From positions 3,348,001 to 3,412,000 of the forward strand of contig NZ_JAAGOW010000001.1 of NCBI RefSeq assembly GCF_010499245.1: a DNA stretch of 64,000 nt. Direction: 5' to 3'. Positions 16,662 through 24,873 of the stretch are shown piece after piece. Source of the DNA: Variovorax sp. WS11. Lineage in GTDB: Bacteria; Pseudomonadota; Gammaproteobacteria; Burkholderiales; Burkholderiaceae_C. The notes beneath the pieces were generated by a model that had not been told where the DNA came from, searched no databases, and saw nothing but the letters and a program-made list of their open reading frames with translations. Every line of letters starts with the position of its first letter. Within the stretch, counting starts at the first letter, position 1. The position numbers and the translations under genes are program-made.

Positions 16662-18631
16662 TCCGCCGCGAGCTCTGGTTCGGCCTGTCCTTCATGGTGC
16701 TGATCGTCGCCGCGGCGGGGATCATGCTGCTGCGCGTGGAGACCATCACCAACGGCCACCTCGGCCTGCTGATGCTGTCGCTGGTCGTGGTCGCGATCAT
16801 GCTGGGCTTTCCCACCGCCTTCACGCTGATGGGCATGGGCATGATCTTCACCTGGTTCGCCTACGACCGGAACACCACGCACACGCTCGACCTGATGGTG
16901 CAGGCAGCCTACAAGACGATGGCGAACGACGTGCTCATCGCGGTGCCGCTGTTCGTCTTCATGGGCTACCTGGTGGAGCGGGCCAACCTGATCGAGACGC
17001 TGTTCAAGAGCTTGCACCTCGCGCTGGCGCGGTTGCCCGGCGCGCTGGCGGTGGCCACGCTGGTGACCTGCACCATCTTCGCCACCGCCACCGGTATCGT
17101 CGGCGCGGTCGTGACGCTGATGGGCCTGCTGGCGCTGCCGGCCATGCTGCGCGCTGGCTACAGCATCCCCTTGGCCGCGGGCTCGATCACGGCGGGCGGC
17201 TGCCTCGGCATCCTGATCCCGCCCTCGGTGCTGCTGATCGTCTACGGCGCCACCGCCGGCGTGTCGGTGGTGCAGCTTTACGCGGGCGCTTTCTTTCCGG
17301 GGTTGATGCTGGCCTCGCTCTACGTGGTCTACGTGATCCTGGTGGCCAAGCTCAAGCCGGCCTGGGCACCCCCGTTGTCGGCCGCCGACCGCGCGGTGGC
17401 GCTGCCGCCGTTGACGCAGCGGCTCACCGCCGATTCCGATCGCCATGCGCTCGCCGGCCTGGCCGGTGCGCTCAAGGGCCGCCGCAATGCCGATGTCCCC
17501 ACCGGCTTCCTGCTGCGGCAGCTCGGCATCGTGCTGCTGCCCGGCCTGCTCTTCGCGCTGCTGGCCGTCACGAGCTACGAGGCCGTGACCACCGTGGCGG
17601 CGGCGGCGCGGTACGACATTCAGGAGATCGGCGCCGGGCGCAGCGCGCCCGAGGCGGCCTCGGGCGGCGTGCAGGAGCTGCCGGCCGAAAACCAAGGTGG
17701 CTTGCAGGAGCCGCCGAGCGAGGGCGAAGGCGGGCTCGCCGAGCCCCCCGGCGCGGGTGGCGTGCAGGAGCCCCCGGGAGCAGGCGAGAGCGCCGCGCAG
17801 GTGCCGCCCGGCAGCGCCGCCCCCGCGCCCGCGGGGGAGCCTGGTGCCGCGCCAGCCGCGGATGGCGCCTCCATCCGGCCGGCGCCCACCTGGTGGTGGG
17901 TCTGCTTCGCGGTAATCGGCGCCATCGTCGCGCTGTTCTATCTGTTCCTGAGCTTCGCGCGGCTCGAGATCTTCAAGATGCTGCTGGCCTCGTTCTTCCC
18001 GCTGATGATCATGATCCTGGCCGTGCTCGGGTCCATCGTGCTGGGCCTGGCCACGCCCACGGAGGCCGCCGCCATGGGCGCCCTCGGAGGCTTTCTGCTG
18101 GCGGCTGCCTACCGCCGGCTGACGCTGGGCGTGCTCAAGGAGTCGGTGTTCCTCACGGCCAAGACCTCGGCCATGGTGTGCTGGCTGTTCGTGGGCTCGG
18201 CCATCTTCTCGGCGGCCTTCGCGCTGCTCGGCGGCCAGCAGCTGGTCGAGGAGTGGGTGTTGAGCATGAACCTCTCGAAGGTGCAGTTCCTGGTGCTGAG
18301 CCAGGTGATCATCTTCATCCTGGGCTGGCCGCTGGAGTGGACCGAGATCATCGTGATCTTCATGCCGATCTTCATCCCGCTCCTGGACAACTTCGGCGTC
18401 GATCCACTGTTCTTCGGGCTGCTCGTGGCCATGAACCTGCAGACGGCCTTCCTGTCGCCGCCCGTGGCGATGGCGGCCTTTTACCTGAAGGGCGTGAGCC
18501 CGCCGCATGTGACGCTCAACCAGATCTTCCTCGGCATGCTGCCCTTCATGGGCATCCAGGTGCTGGCGATCCTGCTGCTTTACATCTGGCCGCAGATCGG
18601 GCTGTGGCTGCCGCAGCTGCTCTACAAGTAA
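16658..18631 (+). CDS. dctM: TRAP transporter large permease, DctM family, with repeat insert
   Basis: A 657-residue sodium-coupled permease; ordinary DctM proteins are nearer 430 residues. The first half has the family blocks GFPTAFTLMGMGM, FVFMGYLVERANLIETLF and GGCLGILIPPSVLLIVYGAT; the second resumes at FPLMIMILAVLGSIVLGLATPTEAAAMGALGG and ends with PPHVTLNQIFLGMLPFMGIQ. Between them lie extra membrane segments and, at about residues 321-411, a Pro/Glu/Gly/Ala-rich linker holding degenerate 11-residue repeats. The two membrane halves remain complete, so the protein is probably functional. A terminator follows the stop. Confidence 0.92.
   Translation: MIRRELWFGLSFMVLIVAAAGIMLLRVETITNGHLGLLMLSLVVVAIMLGFPTAFTLMGMGMIFTWFAYDRNTTHTLDLMVQAAYKTMANDVLIAVPLFVFMGYLVERANLIETLFKSLHLALARLPGALAVATLVTCTIFATATGIVGAVVTLMGLLALPAMLRAGYSIPLAAGSITAGGCLGILIPPSVLLIVYGATAGVSVVQLYAGAFFPGLMLASLYVVYVILVAKLKPAWAPPLSAADRAVALPPLTQRLTADSDRHALAGLAGALKGRRNADVPTGFLLRQLGIVLLPGLLFALLAVTSYEAVTTVAAAARYDIQEIGAGRSAPEAASGGVQELPAENQGGLQEPPSEGEGGLAEPPGAGGVQEPPGAGESAAQVPPGSAAPAPAGEPGAAPAADGASIRPAPTWWWVCFAVIGAIVALFYLFLSFARLEIFKMLLASFFPLMIMILAVLGSIVLGLATPTEAAAMGALGGFLLAAAYRRLTLGVLKESVFLTAKTSAMVCWLFVGSAIFSAAFALLGGQQLVEEWVLSMNLSKVQFLVLSQVIIFILGWPLEWTEIIVIFMPIFIPLLDNFGVDPLFFGLLVAMNLQTAFLSPPVAMAAFYLKGVSPPHVTLNQIFLGMLPFMGIQVLAILLLYIWPQIGLWLPQLLYK
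17663..17791 (+). repeat. Four degenerate repeats encoding GG(V/L)xEPPxxGE
   Basis: Within dctM, four adjacent units (17663-17695, 17696-17728, 17729-17758 and 17759-17791) encode GGVQELPAENQ, GGLQEPPSEGE, GGLAEPPGAG and GGVQEPPGAGE. They start a disordered, acidic, proline-rich linker that runs on to about 17880. Confidence 0.85.
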
Positions 18632-18654
18632 GTAGGCCGGCGGGGCGAAGGCGA

Positions 18655-18676
18655 GGGCCGACAATCGGCCCCTTTT
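18655..18676 (+). terminator. Terminator after dctM
   Basis: GGGCCGA (18655-18661), loop CAA or CAAT, TCGGCCC (18665-18671), then CCTTTT. It closes the dctPQM operon and argues against starting the next gene at the TTG overlapping its T-run. Confidence 0.68.
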
Positions 18677-18689
18677 GCCCATACTCGAC

Positions 18690-19643
18690 GTGACAACCTT
18701 GCTCGAACGACTGGCGCGCTGGATGCGCGCCGTGCCGCGCGCCTTGCGGCGCATCGGCCTGCTGCCGCCCATGGAGCCGGACCAGTGGCTCGACGGCCAT
18801 TTCGAGCACCAGCACCGCAGCGTGGACTACAAGCTCTTCGTGCCGGGCCGCGGCACGGGCAGGCCCCGCCCCTTGCTGCTGATGCTGCACGGCTGCACCC
18901 AGGACCCGGAGGACTTCGCCACCGGCACGCAGATGAACCGGCTCGCTGGCGAGCTCGGCTTCCTCGTGCTCTATCCGACGCAGACCCAGAAGCACAACGC
19001 GGGCAAATGCTGGAACTGGTTCCTGCCGCAGCACCAGCAGGCCGGGCGAGGCGAGCCCGCGCTGCTGGCTGCGCTCACGCAGGCGGTGATGCGCGAGCAC
19101 GGCGCCGATCCGGCGCGCGTCTACGTGGCCGGCCTGTCCGCCGGCGGCTCGATGGCCGACATCCTGGGGCGCGTCCATCCCGAACTGTTCGCCGCCGTCG
19201 GCGTGCACTCGGGCCTGCCGGGAGGCGCGGCGGATAACCTCGTCTCCGCCATGGGTGCGATGAAGAACGGCCCCGGCAAGTCCACGGCCAACGGCCCGGT
19301 GCTTCCGAAGTGCCCGACCATCGTCTTTCACGGCGATGCCGACGAGACGGTGCATCCGCGCAACGGAGAGCAGGTGGCGGCGGATGCGGTGGCGGGGCTG
19401 CTGGCGGGCGGCGAGCATCCGCCCGCGCACGAGATGCGCGGGCGCTCCGAGGGCGGTCGCGCCTTCACCCGTTGGACCTATGCCGATACCCGCGGCGGCA
19501 TCGCGGTCGAACATTGGCTGCTGCATGGTGCCGGCCATGCCTGGGCCGGCGGCAGCGCCGACGGCTCCTTCACCGACCCCACCGGGCCGGATGCCAGCGC
19601 CGAGATGCTGCGCTTCTTCCTCAGCCATCCGAGGCTGCGATAA
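18690..19643 (+). CDS. PHB depolymerase-family esterase
   Basis: About 317 residues of the PHB depolymerase/feruloyl-esterase-like alpha/beta hydrolase family. It has MLHGCTQDPEDFATGTQMN, the lipase box GLSAGGSMAD (Ser), the acid in VFHGDADETVHP and the His in GAGHAWAGGS. No secretion signal is obvious, only a basic amphipathic N-terminus. The start is uncertain: a TTG at 18675 overlaps a terminator, so GTG at 18690 or ATG at 18723 is more likely. Substrate may be short polyhydroxyalkanoate chains or aryl esters. Confidence 0.85.
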   Translation: MTTLLERLARWMRAVPRALRRIGLLPPMEPDQWLDGHFEHQHRSVDYKLFVPGRGTGRPRPLLLMLHGCTQDPEDFATGTQMNRLAGELGFLVLYPTQTQKHNAGKCWNWFLPQHQQAGRGEPALLAALTQAVMREHGADPARVYVAGLSAGGSMADILGRVHPELFAAVGVHSGLPGGAADNLVSAMGAMKNGPGKSTANGPVLPKCPTIVFHGDADETVHPRNGEQVAADAVAGLLAGGEHPPAHEMRGRSEGGRAFTRWTYADTRGGIAVEHWLLHGAGHAWAGGSADGSFTDPTGPDASAEMLRFFLSHPRLR

Positions 19644-19769
19644 GTCCCTTGCTTACACGCGGTTGCGCCGTACGCGGGATAGTTCCAAAGTAGTTCCAAA
19701 GCTTTGCAAAGCAGATGCCAGCGCCGGTCCGTGCTGGCGCGTTGCAGGGTCTGGACACGAGGACCGATC

Positions 19770-21758
19770 ATGAAACATCGCACCCATCCACACGCCATCC
19801 GCCGCGCCGCCGGCTGGCTGCTGGGCCTGGTGCTGCTGCTCGCCGCCGGCGCCGCAGCCTGGGCGCAGCAGGATCCGCCGGGGCGCGTGGCCCGCATCAA
19901 CGAGCAACAGGGCACCGTCAGCTTCTCGCCGGCCGGCGACGACAGCTGGTACGACGCGGTGCCCAACCGGCCGATCACCACCGGCGACCGCCTCTGGACC
20001 GACCGCAACGCCCGCGCCGAGCTCTACGTCGATTCGACCGCCCTGCGCCTGGACGATCAGACGCAGCTGGTGGTCAACGAGCTCGACGACGACAGCGCCC
20101 GCTTCACCGCGACCCAGGGCCGCCTGCAGCTGCGCGTGCGCGAGGCCCCGGCCGGCCAGCGCCTGGAGATCGGCACCGCCAACCTCGCGATGGTGGTCGA
20201 CGCTCCCGGCGACTACCGCATGGAGGTCGACCCGGCCGCCGGCACCACGCGTGTGGCGGTCGCTGCCGGCGGAGTCGCGCTCTTCGGCGAGAACGGGGAA
20301 TCGGTGGCGCTGGGCGCCCATCAGCAGCTCACCGTCTCGGGGCGTCAGCTGGCGGCCGTGAGCGGCGCCGCGGTGCGCGCCGGCGACAACGCCTTCGACC
20401 GCTGGGTGGCGGAGCGCGACCGGCTGGAAGACCAGTCGATCTCGGCGCGCTATGTCCCGCGCGACATGCTCGGCTACCAGCAGCTCGACCGCTACGGCGA
20501 GTGGCAGAACGACCCCACCTACGGCAACGTCTGGGTTCCGCGCAGCGTCGATGCCGACTGGGCCCCTTACCGCGACGGCCAGTGGGCTGACATCCAGCCT
20601 TGGGGCTGGACCTGGATCGACGCCGCGCCCTGGGGTTTCGCGACGTCGCACTACGGCCGCTGGGCGCGCATCGGACCGCGCTGGGGCTGGGTGCCGGGAC
20701 GGTCGACCGCGCGGCCGGTGTATGCGCCGGCGCTGGTCGGCTTCGTGGGCGGCGGCGGCCATGCGAATGTGGTGGCCGGCGGCCGTCCGGGCGTGGGCTG
20801 GTTTCCGCTTGCGCCCGGCGAGCCCTGGCGGCCTGGCTTTCGCGCCAGCCAGCACTACATCGACGCGGTCAACCGCGCCATCGCGCACCAGCGGCAGCTC
20901 GCGCGCGCCGACTACCTGAACCGCAACACCCCCGGCGCGCTCTCGCTGGTGCCGATCGACATCTTCGGCCGCGGGCCGATCGCCCGCCGCGACTTCCTGC
21001 GCGTGCCCGAGGATCGCGTCGCACAGCTGCCGATCACCACGGCCGTGCCGATCTCGCCGCGCGGCGAGCGGCACTTCGGCGGCGTCGGGCGCTCGGCCGC
21101 GGCGCTGCCGCCGCCCGACCTGCGGCCACGGCAGATCCAGGAGATGCAGGCGCGGCAGCTGCAGCAGGCGCAGCAGGCGCAACAGGCTCAGCAGGTCCAG
21201 CAGCAGTTGCAGTTCCAGCAGCGAGCCGTCCAGGCCCAGCAACAGCAGCAGCTCCAGCTGCAACAGCAGCAGGGCGTGCGTGCGCAGCAGGAGCTGCAGC
21301 AGCGTGCAGCCCAGGCGGCGCAAGCCCAGCAGCTGCAGCAGATGCAGCAGGCCCAGCAGGTGCAACAGATGCAGCAACGCGCCGCGCAGGCCCAGGCCCA
21401 GCAGCAACTCCAGCTGCAACAGCAGCAGCAGGGCCTGCGCGCCCAGCAAGAGATGCAGCAACGGGCGGTGCAAGCGGCGCAGGCCCAGCAGTTGCAGCAG
21501 ATCCAGCAAATGCAGCAGATGCAGCAGCAACAACAGACGCTGCGGCAGCAGCAGATGCAGGCGCAACAGCAGGCCCAGCAACAGGCCCAGCAGCTTCAGA
21601 CGCAGCAGCACAATGCAATGCGCCAGGCGCAGGAGAACCAGCAGCAGCGCGCGCAGCAGCAGATCCAGCAGATGCAGCAGCGTGGCGCCGATGCGCGGGC
21701 CCAGCAGATGCAGCGCATCGCGCCTAGGGATCCCTCCCAGCAGAACGACCGGCCCTGA
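19770..21758 (+). CDS. FecR-like/DUF6600-type exported protein with long glutamine-rich tail
   Basis: A 662-residue secreted or periplasmic protein. A signal peptide (AAGWLLGLVLLLAAGAAAWA) is followed by a FecR-like beta-rich domain (about residues 40-190: TTGDRLWTDRNARAELYVD, DAPGDYRMEVD), then aromatic repeats of DUF6600 type (YGEWQNDPTYGNVWVPRSVD, WGWTWIDAAPWGF, YGRWARIGPRWGWVPG). From about residue 452 the rest is a Gln/Ala/Met tail. The function of DUF6600 proteins is unknown to me; a cell-surface or periplasmic scaffold is possible. The ATG at 19770 starts the signal peptide. Confidence 0.85.
   Translation: MKHRTHPHAIRRAAGWLLGLVLLLAAGAAAWAQQDPPGRVARINEQQGTVSFSPAGDDSWYDAVPNRPITTGDRLWTDRNARAELYVDSTALRLDDQTQLVVNELDDDSARFTATQGRLQLRVREAPAGQRLEIGTANLAMVVDAPGDYRMEVDPAAGTTRVAVAAGGVALFGENGESVALGAHQQLTVSGRQLAAVSGAAVRAGDNAFDRWVAERDRLEDQSISARYVPRDMLGYQQLDRYGEWQNDPTYGNVWVPRSVDADWAPYRDGQWADIQPWGWTWIDAAPWGFATSHYGRWARIGPRWGWVPGRSTARPVYAPALVGFVGGGGHANVVAGGRPGVGWFPLAPGEPWRPGFRASQHYIDAVNRAIAHQRQLARADYLNRNTPGALSLVPIDIFGRGPIARRDFLRVPEDRVAQLPITTAVPISPRGERHFGGVGRSAAALPPPDLRPRQIQEMQARQLQQAQQAQQAQQVQQQLQFQQRAVQAQQQQQLQLQQQQGVRAQQELQQRAAQAAQAQQLQQMQQAQQVQQMQQRAAQAQAQQQLQLQQQQQGLRAQQEMQQRAVQAAQAQQLQQIQQMQQMQQQQQTLRQQQMQAQQQAQQQAQQLQTQQHNAMRQAQENQQQRAQQQIQQMQQRGADARAQQMQRIAPRDPSQQNDRP
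21127..21720 (+). repeat. Low-complexity CAG-rich tract encoding a polyglutamine tail
   Basis: About 590 bases dominated by CAG and CAA codons, encoding runs such as QQAQQAQQAQQVQQQ interspersed with Ala, Leu, Met and Arg. Units like cagcag-atgcag and caggcccag recur irregularly, consistent with slippage-driven growth. The strand shows marked purine bias and fills other frames with Ala- or Ser-rich shadow ORFs. Confidence 0.9.
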
Positions 21759-21831
21759 TCCCGCCTCGGGCGCGGCGCGCAGCAGCCCTTCTCGCGGCCG
21801 GCTACAGTCGGCCGCAAGGAGCGGCCCTTCC

Positions 21832-23190
21832 ATGCGCACATTCGACTTCGACCTCTTCGTGATCGGCGGCGGCAGCGGCGGGGTGCGCGCGGCACGCATG
21901 GCGGCCCAACGCGGGGCCCGCGTGGCGGTCGCGGAATGCGCCGAACTGGGCGGCACCTGCGTCAACGTCGGCTGCATTCCCAAGAAGCTCTACAGCTACG
22001 CGGCCGGCTATGCGGAATCCTTCGAGGAGGCGGCCGGCTACGGCTGGACGCTCGACGGCGCGCCGCGCTTCGACTGGAGCCGGCTCAAGGCCAACCGTGC
22101 CAGGGAGATCGCGCGCCTCAACGGCGTCTACCGCAGCCTGCTCGAAGGTGCGGGCGTCACGCTGATCCAGGGCTGGGCGAGCCTGGCCGACGCCCACACG
22201 GTTCAGGTCGGCAAGAAGAAGCACACGGCGCGCCACATCCTGGTGGCCACCGGCGGCATGCCCTTCGTGCCTGAGCTCAAGGGGCGCGAGCACGTCGTGG
22301 TGTCGGACGCGATGTTCGACCTCGACCCCTTTCCCAAGCGCCTGCTGGTGGTCGGAGGCGGCTACATCGCCTGCGAGTTCGCCTCCATCTTCAAAGGCCT
22401 CGGCGCGCAGGTCACGCAGCTGTACCGCGGGCCGCACCTCCTCAACGGCTTCGACGAGGACCTTCGCCAGTTCCTGGCCAAGGAGATGGGCCGCGCCGGC
22501 GTCGACATCCGCTTCAACAGCGAGATCGACATGATCACGCGCCTGGACAGCGGCCTGTGCGCGTTGCTCTCGCGCGGCCAGCGCGTGGAGGCCGACGTCA
22601 TCCTCTATGCCACCGGCCGCGTGCCCAACACGGAAGGCCTGGGCCTGCAAGCCGCGGGTGTGGCGCTCGACGAGCGCGGCGGCGTGGTGGTCGACGCGCA
22701 CTACCGCAGCTCCGTGCCCTCGGTCTACGCGGTGGGCGACGTGTCGACGAAGCAGCAGCTCACGCCGGTGGCGCTGGCCGAGGCCATGGTGGTGGTGGAC
22801 ACCCTGTTCGGCCAGGGGCCGCGCGAGCTCGACTACGAGTTCACGCCCACGGCCGTCTTCACCCACCCCAACATCGGCACCTGCGGCTACACCGAGGCCG
22901 AGGCGCGCGCGAAGTTCGGCAAGGTCCGGGTGTTCTCGAGCGAGTTCAAGGCCCTGCGCCACACGCTCTCGCAAAGCGGCGAGCGCACCTTCATGAAGCT
23001 GGTGGTCGAGCGCGACACCGACCGCGTGGTGGGCCTGCACATGGTGGGGCCCGATGCCGGCGAGGTGGTGCAGGGCTTCGCGGTCGCGATGCGCGCGGGC
23101 GCGACCAAGCGGGTGTTCGACAGCACCATCGGCATCCATCCAACGGTGGCGGAGGAGTTCGTGACCATGCGGGAACCGATGCCCGGGTAG
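21832..23190 (+). CDS. gor: Glutathione-disulfide reductase
   Basis: A 452-residue cytoplasmic flavoprotein of the pyridine nucleotide-disulfide oxidoreductase family, reducing GSSG with NADPH. FAD-binding motif FVIGGGSGGVRAARMAA at the N-terminus, redox-active disulfide GGTCVNVGCIPKK (Cys43 and Cys48), NADPH-binding VVGGGYIACEFASI, second FAD motif VYAVGDVSTKQQLTPVA and the C-terminal GIHPTVAEEFVTMR with catalytic His-Glu are all intact. The ATG at 21832 follows an AAGGAG. Amn follows 46 bases later on the same strand. Confidence 0.96.
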   Translation: MRTFDFDLFVIGGGSGGVRAARMAAQRGARVAVAECAELGGTCVNVGCIPKKLYSYAAGYAESFEEAAGYGWTLDGAPRFDWSRLKANRAREIARLNGVYRSLLEGAGVTLIQGWASLADAHTVQVGKKKHTARHILVATGGMPFVPELKGREHVVVSDAMFDLDPFPKRLLVVGGGYIACEFASIFKGLGAQVTQLYRGPHLLNGFDEDLRQFLAKEMGRAGVDIRFNSEIDMITRLDSGLCALLSRGQRVEADVILYATGRVPNTEGLGLQAAGVALDERGGVVVDAHYRSSVPSVYAVGDVSTKQQLTPVALAEAMVVVDTLFGQGPRELDYEFTPTAVFTHPNIGTCGYTEAEARAKFGKVRVFSSEFKALRHTLSQSGERTFMKLVVERDTDRVVGLHMVGPDAGEVVQGFAVAMRAGATKRVFDSTIGIHPTVAEEFVTMREPMPG

Positions 23191-23236
23191 GCCGGCTGTC
23201 GCGTCGGGCATCGGCGGCAAGCTGCACAATCGCTGA

Positions 23237-24754
23237 ATGCCCTACATGCCCACCTTCATCGCCCCGGCCCGCTTCACCGACCCCGTTGCCGCGCTCGAGC
23301 AGGTGCGGCTGATCTACGACAGCGGCCTCACGCACCTGCGCGACGCGATGCAGCGCTTTGTCGCCGGCGAGAGCATGCCGGGCCGGGTGCGGGCCTGCTA
23401 CCCCTTCGTGCGGGTGCACACGCACACCGTCTCGCGCCGCACCCCGGTGGCCAACGCCTGGCTCAGCTACGGCTTCGTGGCCGGCCCGGGCCGCTATGAA
23501 ACCACGCTGACGCGGCCCGACTTGTTCGAGCGCTACTACCGCGAGCAATTCCGCCTGCTGCTGGAGAACCACGAGGTCGAGCTCGAGATCGGCACCAGCA
23601 CCCAGCCGATCCCGATCCACTTCTCCTTCGCCGAGAACGAGCATATCGAGGGCGACCTGAGCCCGGAGCGGCGCGCCCTGATGCGCGACGTCTTCGACCT
23701 GCCCGACCTCGGCGCGATGGACGACGGCATCGCCAACGGCACCTTCGAGGCCCGGCCGGGCGAGGCGCAGCCCCTGTCGCTCTTCACTGCGGCGCGGGTG
23801 GATTACTCGCTACACCGGCTGCGCCACTACACCGGCACCGCGCCCGAGTGGTTCCAGAACTTCGTGCTCTTCACCAACTACCAGTTCTACATCGACGAGT
23901 TCGTGCGCCTGGGCCGCGAGGCCATGGCCGACGAGAGCAGCGAATACATCGCTTTCATCGAGCCCGGCAACGTGGTGACGCGCCGGCGCGGGTTGGCGGC
24001 GGGCTCGAGCACCTTCTACGGCTCGATGCTCGACGGCAGCCAGGGCACGCCGCCCGGGCGCCTGCCGCAGATGCCGGCCTACCACCTGGTGCGCGAGGAC
24101 TGCAGCGGCATCACCATGGTCAACATCGGCGTGGGCCCGGCCAACGCCAAGACCATCACCGACCACGTGGCCGTGCTGCGGCCGCACGCCTGGATGATGC
24201 TGGGCCACTGCGCCGGCCTGCGCCAGGGGCAGCAGCTGGGCGACTACGTGCTGGCCCATGCCTACGTGCGCGAGGACCATGTGCTCGACGAGGAGCTGCC
24301 GCTGTGGGTGCCGATCCCGGCGCTGTCGGAAATCCAGCTCGCGCTCGAGAAGGCGGTGGCCGATGTCACCGGCATGCAGGGCACCCAGCTCAAGAAGATC
24401 ATGCGCACGGGCACCGTGGCGAGCACCGACAACCGCAACTGGGAGTTGCTGCCCGGCAACCAGCCGCAGCGCCGCTTCAGCCAGAGCCGGGCGGTGGCGC
24501 TGGACATGGAGAGCGCCACCATCGCGGCCAACGGATTCCGCTTCCGCGTGCCTTACGGCACCCTGCTGTGCGTGAGCGACAAGCCGCTGCACGGCGAGAT
24601 CAAGCTGCCGGGCATGGCCAACCACTTCTACCGCGAGCGCGTCGAGCAGCACCTGCGCATCGGCATGGCCGCGATCGACGTGCTGCGCCGCGAAGGATCG
24701 AGCCGGCTGCACAGCCGCAAGCTGCGCAGCTTTGCCGAGGTGGCGTTTCAGTAG
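23237..24754 (+). CDS. amn: AMP nucleosidase
   Basis: A 505-residue enzyme hydrolysing AMP to adenine and ribose 5-phosphate, helping control adenylate pools. The N-terminal AMP-nucleosidase domain (SYGFVAGPGRYETTLTRPD) is followed by the nucleoside-phosphorylase-like catalytic domain: MVNIGVGPANAKTITDH, HAWMMLGHCAGLR, and VALDMESATIAANGFRF, where the DMES acidic residues bind ribose. Length agrees with the long Amn family. It lies 46 bases after gor on the same strand, with its own ATG at 23237. Confidence 0.95.
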   Translation: MPYMPTFIAPARFTDPVAALEQVRLIYDSGLTHLRDAMQRFVAGESMPGRVRACYPFVRVHTHTVSRRTPVANAWLSYGFVAGPGRYETTLTRPDLFERYYREQFRLLLENHEVELEIGTSTQPIPIHFSFAENEHIEGDLSPERRALMRDVFDLPDLGAMDDGIANGTFEARPGEAQPLSLFTAARVDYSLHRLRHYTGTAPEWFQNFVLFTNYQFYIDEFVRLGREAMADESSEYIAFIEPGNVVTRRRGLAAGSSTFYGSMLDGSQGTPPGRLPQMPAYHLVREDCSGITMVNIGVGPANAKTITDHVAVLRPHAWMMLGHCAGLRQGQQLGDYVLAHAYVREDHVLDEELPLWVPIPALSEIQLALEKAVADVTGMQGTQLKKIMRTGTVASTDNRNWELLPGNQPQRRFSQSRAVALDMESATIAANGFRFRVPYGTLLCVSDKPLHGEIKLPGMANHFYRERVEQHLRIGMAAIDVLRREGSSRLHSRKLRSFAEVAFQ

Positions 24755-24873
24755 CTGCCGGCACGCGGTTTCGTGAATTCCTGAACCCCGCCCGACGTTT
24801 TCGTGCCACAGGCACGGGCCTGAGGCAGAGATGCCTGGATACGATTTCCACGATCGAAACTTCGGGAGACATC

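Noticed and set aside
16436..18772. 778-codon minus-strand ORF opposite dctQM
   Set aside because: Gln/His/Arg-rich shadow frame; the plus strand holds DctQ and DctM with intact family motifs, overlaps and operon terminators.
21034..21618. Ala-rich minus-strand ORF that resembles a repetitive protein
   Set aside because: Another frame of the same CAG-rich tract; no ribosome site or domain.
21127..21720. Possible CRISPR array
   Set aside because: Repeats are irregular 3-12 base codon repeats without constant spacers; they translate to polyglutamine. No CRISPR array is seen elsewhere in the window.
19653..21983. 776-codon minus-strand ORF with a leucine-rich block over the glutamine tract
   Set aside because: The apparent Leu repeats are only the reverse complement of CAG codons (CTG); the plus strand has a signal peptide and recognised domains.
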